From: Picosynechococcus sp. PCC 7117
GTDB lineage: Bacteria > Cyanobacteriota > Cyanobacteriia > Cyanobacteriales > MRBY01
DNA: 64,000 bases
Direction of reading: 5' to 3'
NCBI RefSeq assembly: GCF_001693275.1
Contig: NZ_CP016477.1
Coordinates: 620,001 to 684,000, forward strand
Under the pieces are notes generated by a model. It worked only from the letters and a program-made list of their open reading frames with translations. It did no database searches and was not told the DNA's origin. Shown here piece after piece: positions 62,809 through 64,000 of this stretch. The position numbers were made by a program, and so were the translations under genes. Numbering within the stretch: the first letter of the stretch is position 1; each line of letters starts with the position of its first letter.

Positions 62809-64000
62809 TTAACGGAATTGAGCATTGACACCAATCTGAAACCTGCGCCCCACTCCAGGGTAAGCGGGGAATGTTTCAAAATCCGCATCAAACAAATTTT
62901 CGACACTCGCCGTTAAATTTACGGTATCACTGATGGGATAGCGCGCCCGCAGATCCAGGTTTGTGTAGCCTGCCAAGGATTCAGTATTGGCATTATTTGT
63001 CAGGCGATCGCCCACCCGTTTCAGGAAAATTCCGGCATAAATTCCCTGGGGATTTTCGTAGGCAAGACCCACATTGAAATAATCTGTCCCCGCAAAGGCG
63101 ACCTCATTACCAACCACCGTCGGATCAGCATCGGCAAGAATTTCTGAGTTGTTCCAAGTGTAATTAGCAAAAGCAGAAAGAGATCGGGACAATTGCAACG
63201 TCACCTCTGCTTCTAAACCTTGATTGCGGGCTTTCCGGACATTTTGGGGAGTGAATGTCCCAAGATCAAAAACGATGGCATCATCAAGGGTGTTATTAAA
63301 ATAGGTCAGCCGCACCAAAGCACGATCCGAAAAACGGTGGTCAACACCCAGATCAAAACTATTCCCCAGTTCCGGCACTAAATCAGGATTGCTAAACCCC
63401 GGAAAATAGAGATCCACGGCAGTTGGCACCCGGAAGTTGCGGGCGTAATTGCCCCGAATTCGGGTTGATTCTCCCACTTGCCAGGCAAACCCTGCGCTGG
63501 GTGATGTGACCGAACCATCGGCCAAACTATTAAAGTCCTGGCGCACGCCCAGATTTAAAGCCAGTTCCGGGGTAATATCCAGGCCATAGCGGGCAAAAAT
63601 GGCCCCTTGACTGAGGTTTTCGTCGTAACTAAAGCCAAATACGCCAGGATCCTCTGCTTTTGCAGTCAAATAGCGGTAATCAAAACCATAGGTGAGATTT
63701 TGGGTTTCATTTAGTTGCCAATTGTGCTGAATCTGGGCACCAAAGGAATTATTTTCATAGCGGGCATCGGTTGTCCCAAATTGATTCTCATCAAAGAAAC
63801 GAAAATCATTCAGATCCGCAAATAATCTTGTCGTCAGCAGAGAATCATCGCTATTCCCCAGGCGAGACTCTAAATCCAGGGACAACAACCAATTATTGTC
63901 GTATTGGGTTGCATTTGGACTTGGGGAAGAAACACTGCTCGGAATTTCTAAATCCTTACTGCTATAGATGCCGTTGAAGCGCAACCGGTGGCGATCGCCT
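62809..64000 (-). CDS. TonB-dependent outer-membrane receptor, C-terminal barrel part
   Basis: The frame stays open to the window edge; the start is outside. The visible 397 residues form alternating beta strands of a porin-like barrel. Features typical of TonB receptors are SAGFAWQVGESTRIRGNYARNFRVPTAVDLYFPG, the ILADADP/AFAGTDYFNVGLAYENPQG hairpins, and the end FPAYPGVGRRFQIGVNAQFR with terminal Phe-Arg. The plug domain and TonB box lie beyond the window. It heads the iron operon (phosphodiesterase, lipoprotein, permease). Ferric siderophore or vitamin B12 uptake is the family role. Confidence 0.92.
   Translation of the reverse strand, partial: GDRHRLRFNGIYSSKDLEIPSSVSSPSPNATQYDNNWLLSLDLESRLGNSDDSLLTTRLFADLNDFRFFDENQFGTTDARYENNSFGAQIQHNWQLNETQNLTYGFDYRYLTAKAEDPGVFGFSYDENLSQGAIFARYGLDITPELALNLGVRQDFNSLADGSVTSPSAGFAWQVGESTRIRGNYARNFRVPTAVDLYFPGFSNPDLVPELGNSFDLGVDHRFSDRALVRLTYFNNTLDDAIVFDLGTFTPQNVRKARNQGLEAEVTLQLSRSLSAFANYTWNNSEILADADPTVVGNEVAFAGTDYFNVGLAYENPQGIYAGIFLKRVGDRLTNNANTESLAGYTNLDLRARYPISDTVNLTASVENLFDADFETFPAYPGVGRRFQIGVNAQFR

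Overview
This 64 kb window is a chromosomal segment of a unicellular cyanobacterium. The evidence is a magnesium chelatase ChlD, a high-light-inducible (Hli) protein, Ycf51, DUF3685, DUF3288, DUF3493 and DUF4346 proteins, a short HisG with HisZ, a PyrF-PyrE fusion, and the HIP1 octamer GCGATCGC repeated through almost every gene. Gene style and base composition recall euryhaline Synechococcus of the PCC 7002 type, but that assignment is an inference. No rRNA, CRISPR array, transposase or phage gene was seen.

Layout. 1-9.9 kb: tail of a CPA2 antiporter, two cell-wall amidases, murI, a long-chain prenyl diphosphate synthase, a tiny zinc-finger protein, a DUF39 sulfur-metabolism protein and a divergent ProA-like protein. 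9.9-19.3 kb, minus strand: a tripartite RND efflux set (TolC, RND pump, membrane fusion protein) with an arsenic cassette (arsR-acr3-arsC) lying between the fusion protein and the pump. 19.3-38.8 kb: mostly plus-strand housekeeping genes (site-2 protease, LD-carboxypeptidase, tpiA, chlD, argS, ycf51, purK, a response regulator, pyrFE, a MacB-type permease) and a minus-strand block (rdgB, M48 protease, hli). 38.8-45 kb: tRNA-Arg, a SNF2 helicase, rpoZ, a REC-DUF3685 protein, a Nudix hydrolase and RidA. 45-57.7 kb, minus strand: DEAD-box helicase, rimO, hisG, hisZ, a J-domain/TPR protein, an inositol-phosphatase-like enzyme, a ferredoxin, tRNA-Ser, an ABC-F ATPase, an AT-rich orphan, thrS and ruvC. 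57.9-64 kb: an AT-rich orphan with a nuclease-like motif, then an iron-uptake operon (TonB receptor, phosphodiesterase, binding lipoprotein, permease).

How the parts work together. The amidases, murI and LD-carboxypeptidase serve peptidoglycan growth and recycling. The arsenic cassette forms a complete sense-reduce-export circuit, with a matching inverted repeat (ATCAA-N6-TTGAT) in front of arsR and again in front of acr3. The hli gene carries a good HLR1 (RpaB-type) site. The iron operon supplies receptor, binding protein and permease, but its ATPase is not in the window.

Most noteworthy: the orphan PD-(D/E)XK-like protein at 57949-59496, which has no HIP1 site and stands out as acquired DNA; the nested arsenic cassette; a probable small RNA ending in a strong terminator at 31361-31385; a ProA-like protein without the usual catalytic cysteine; and terminators built on the HIP1 palindrome.
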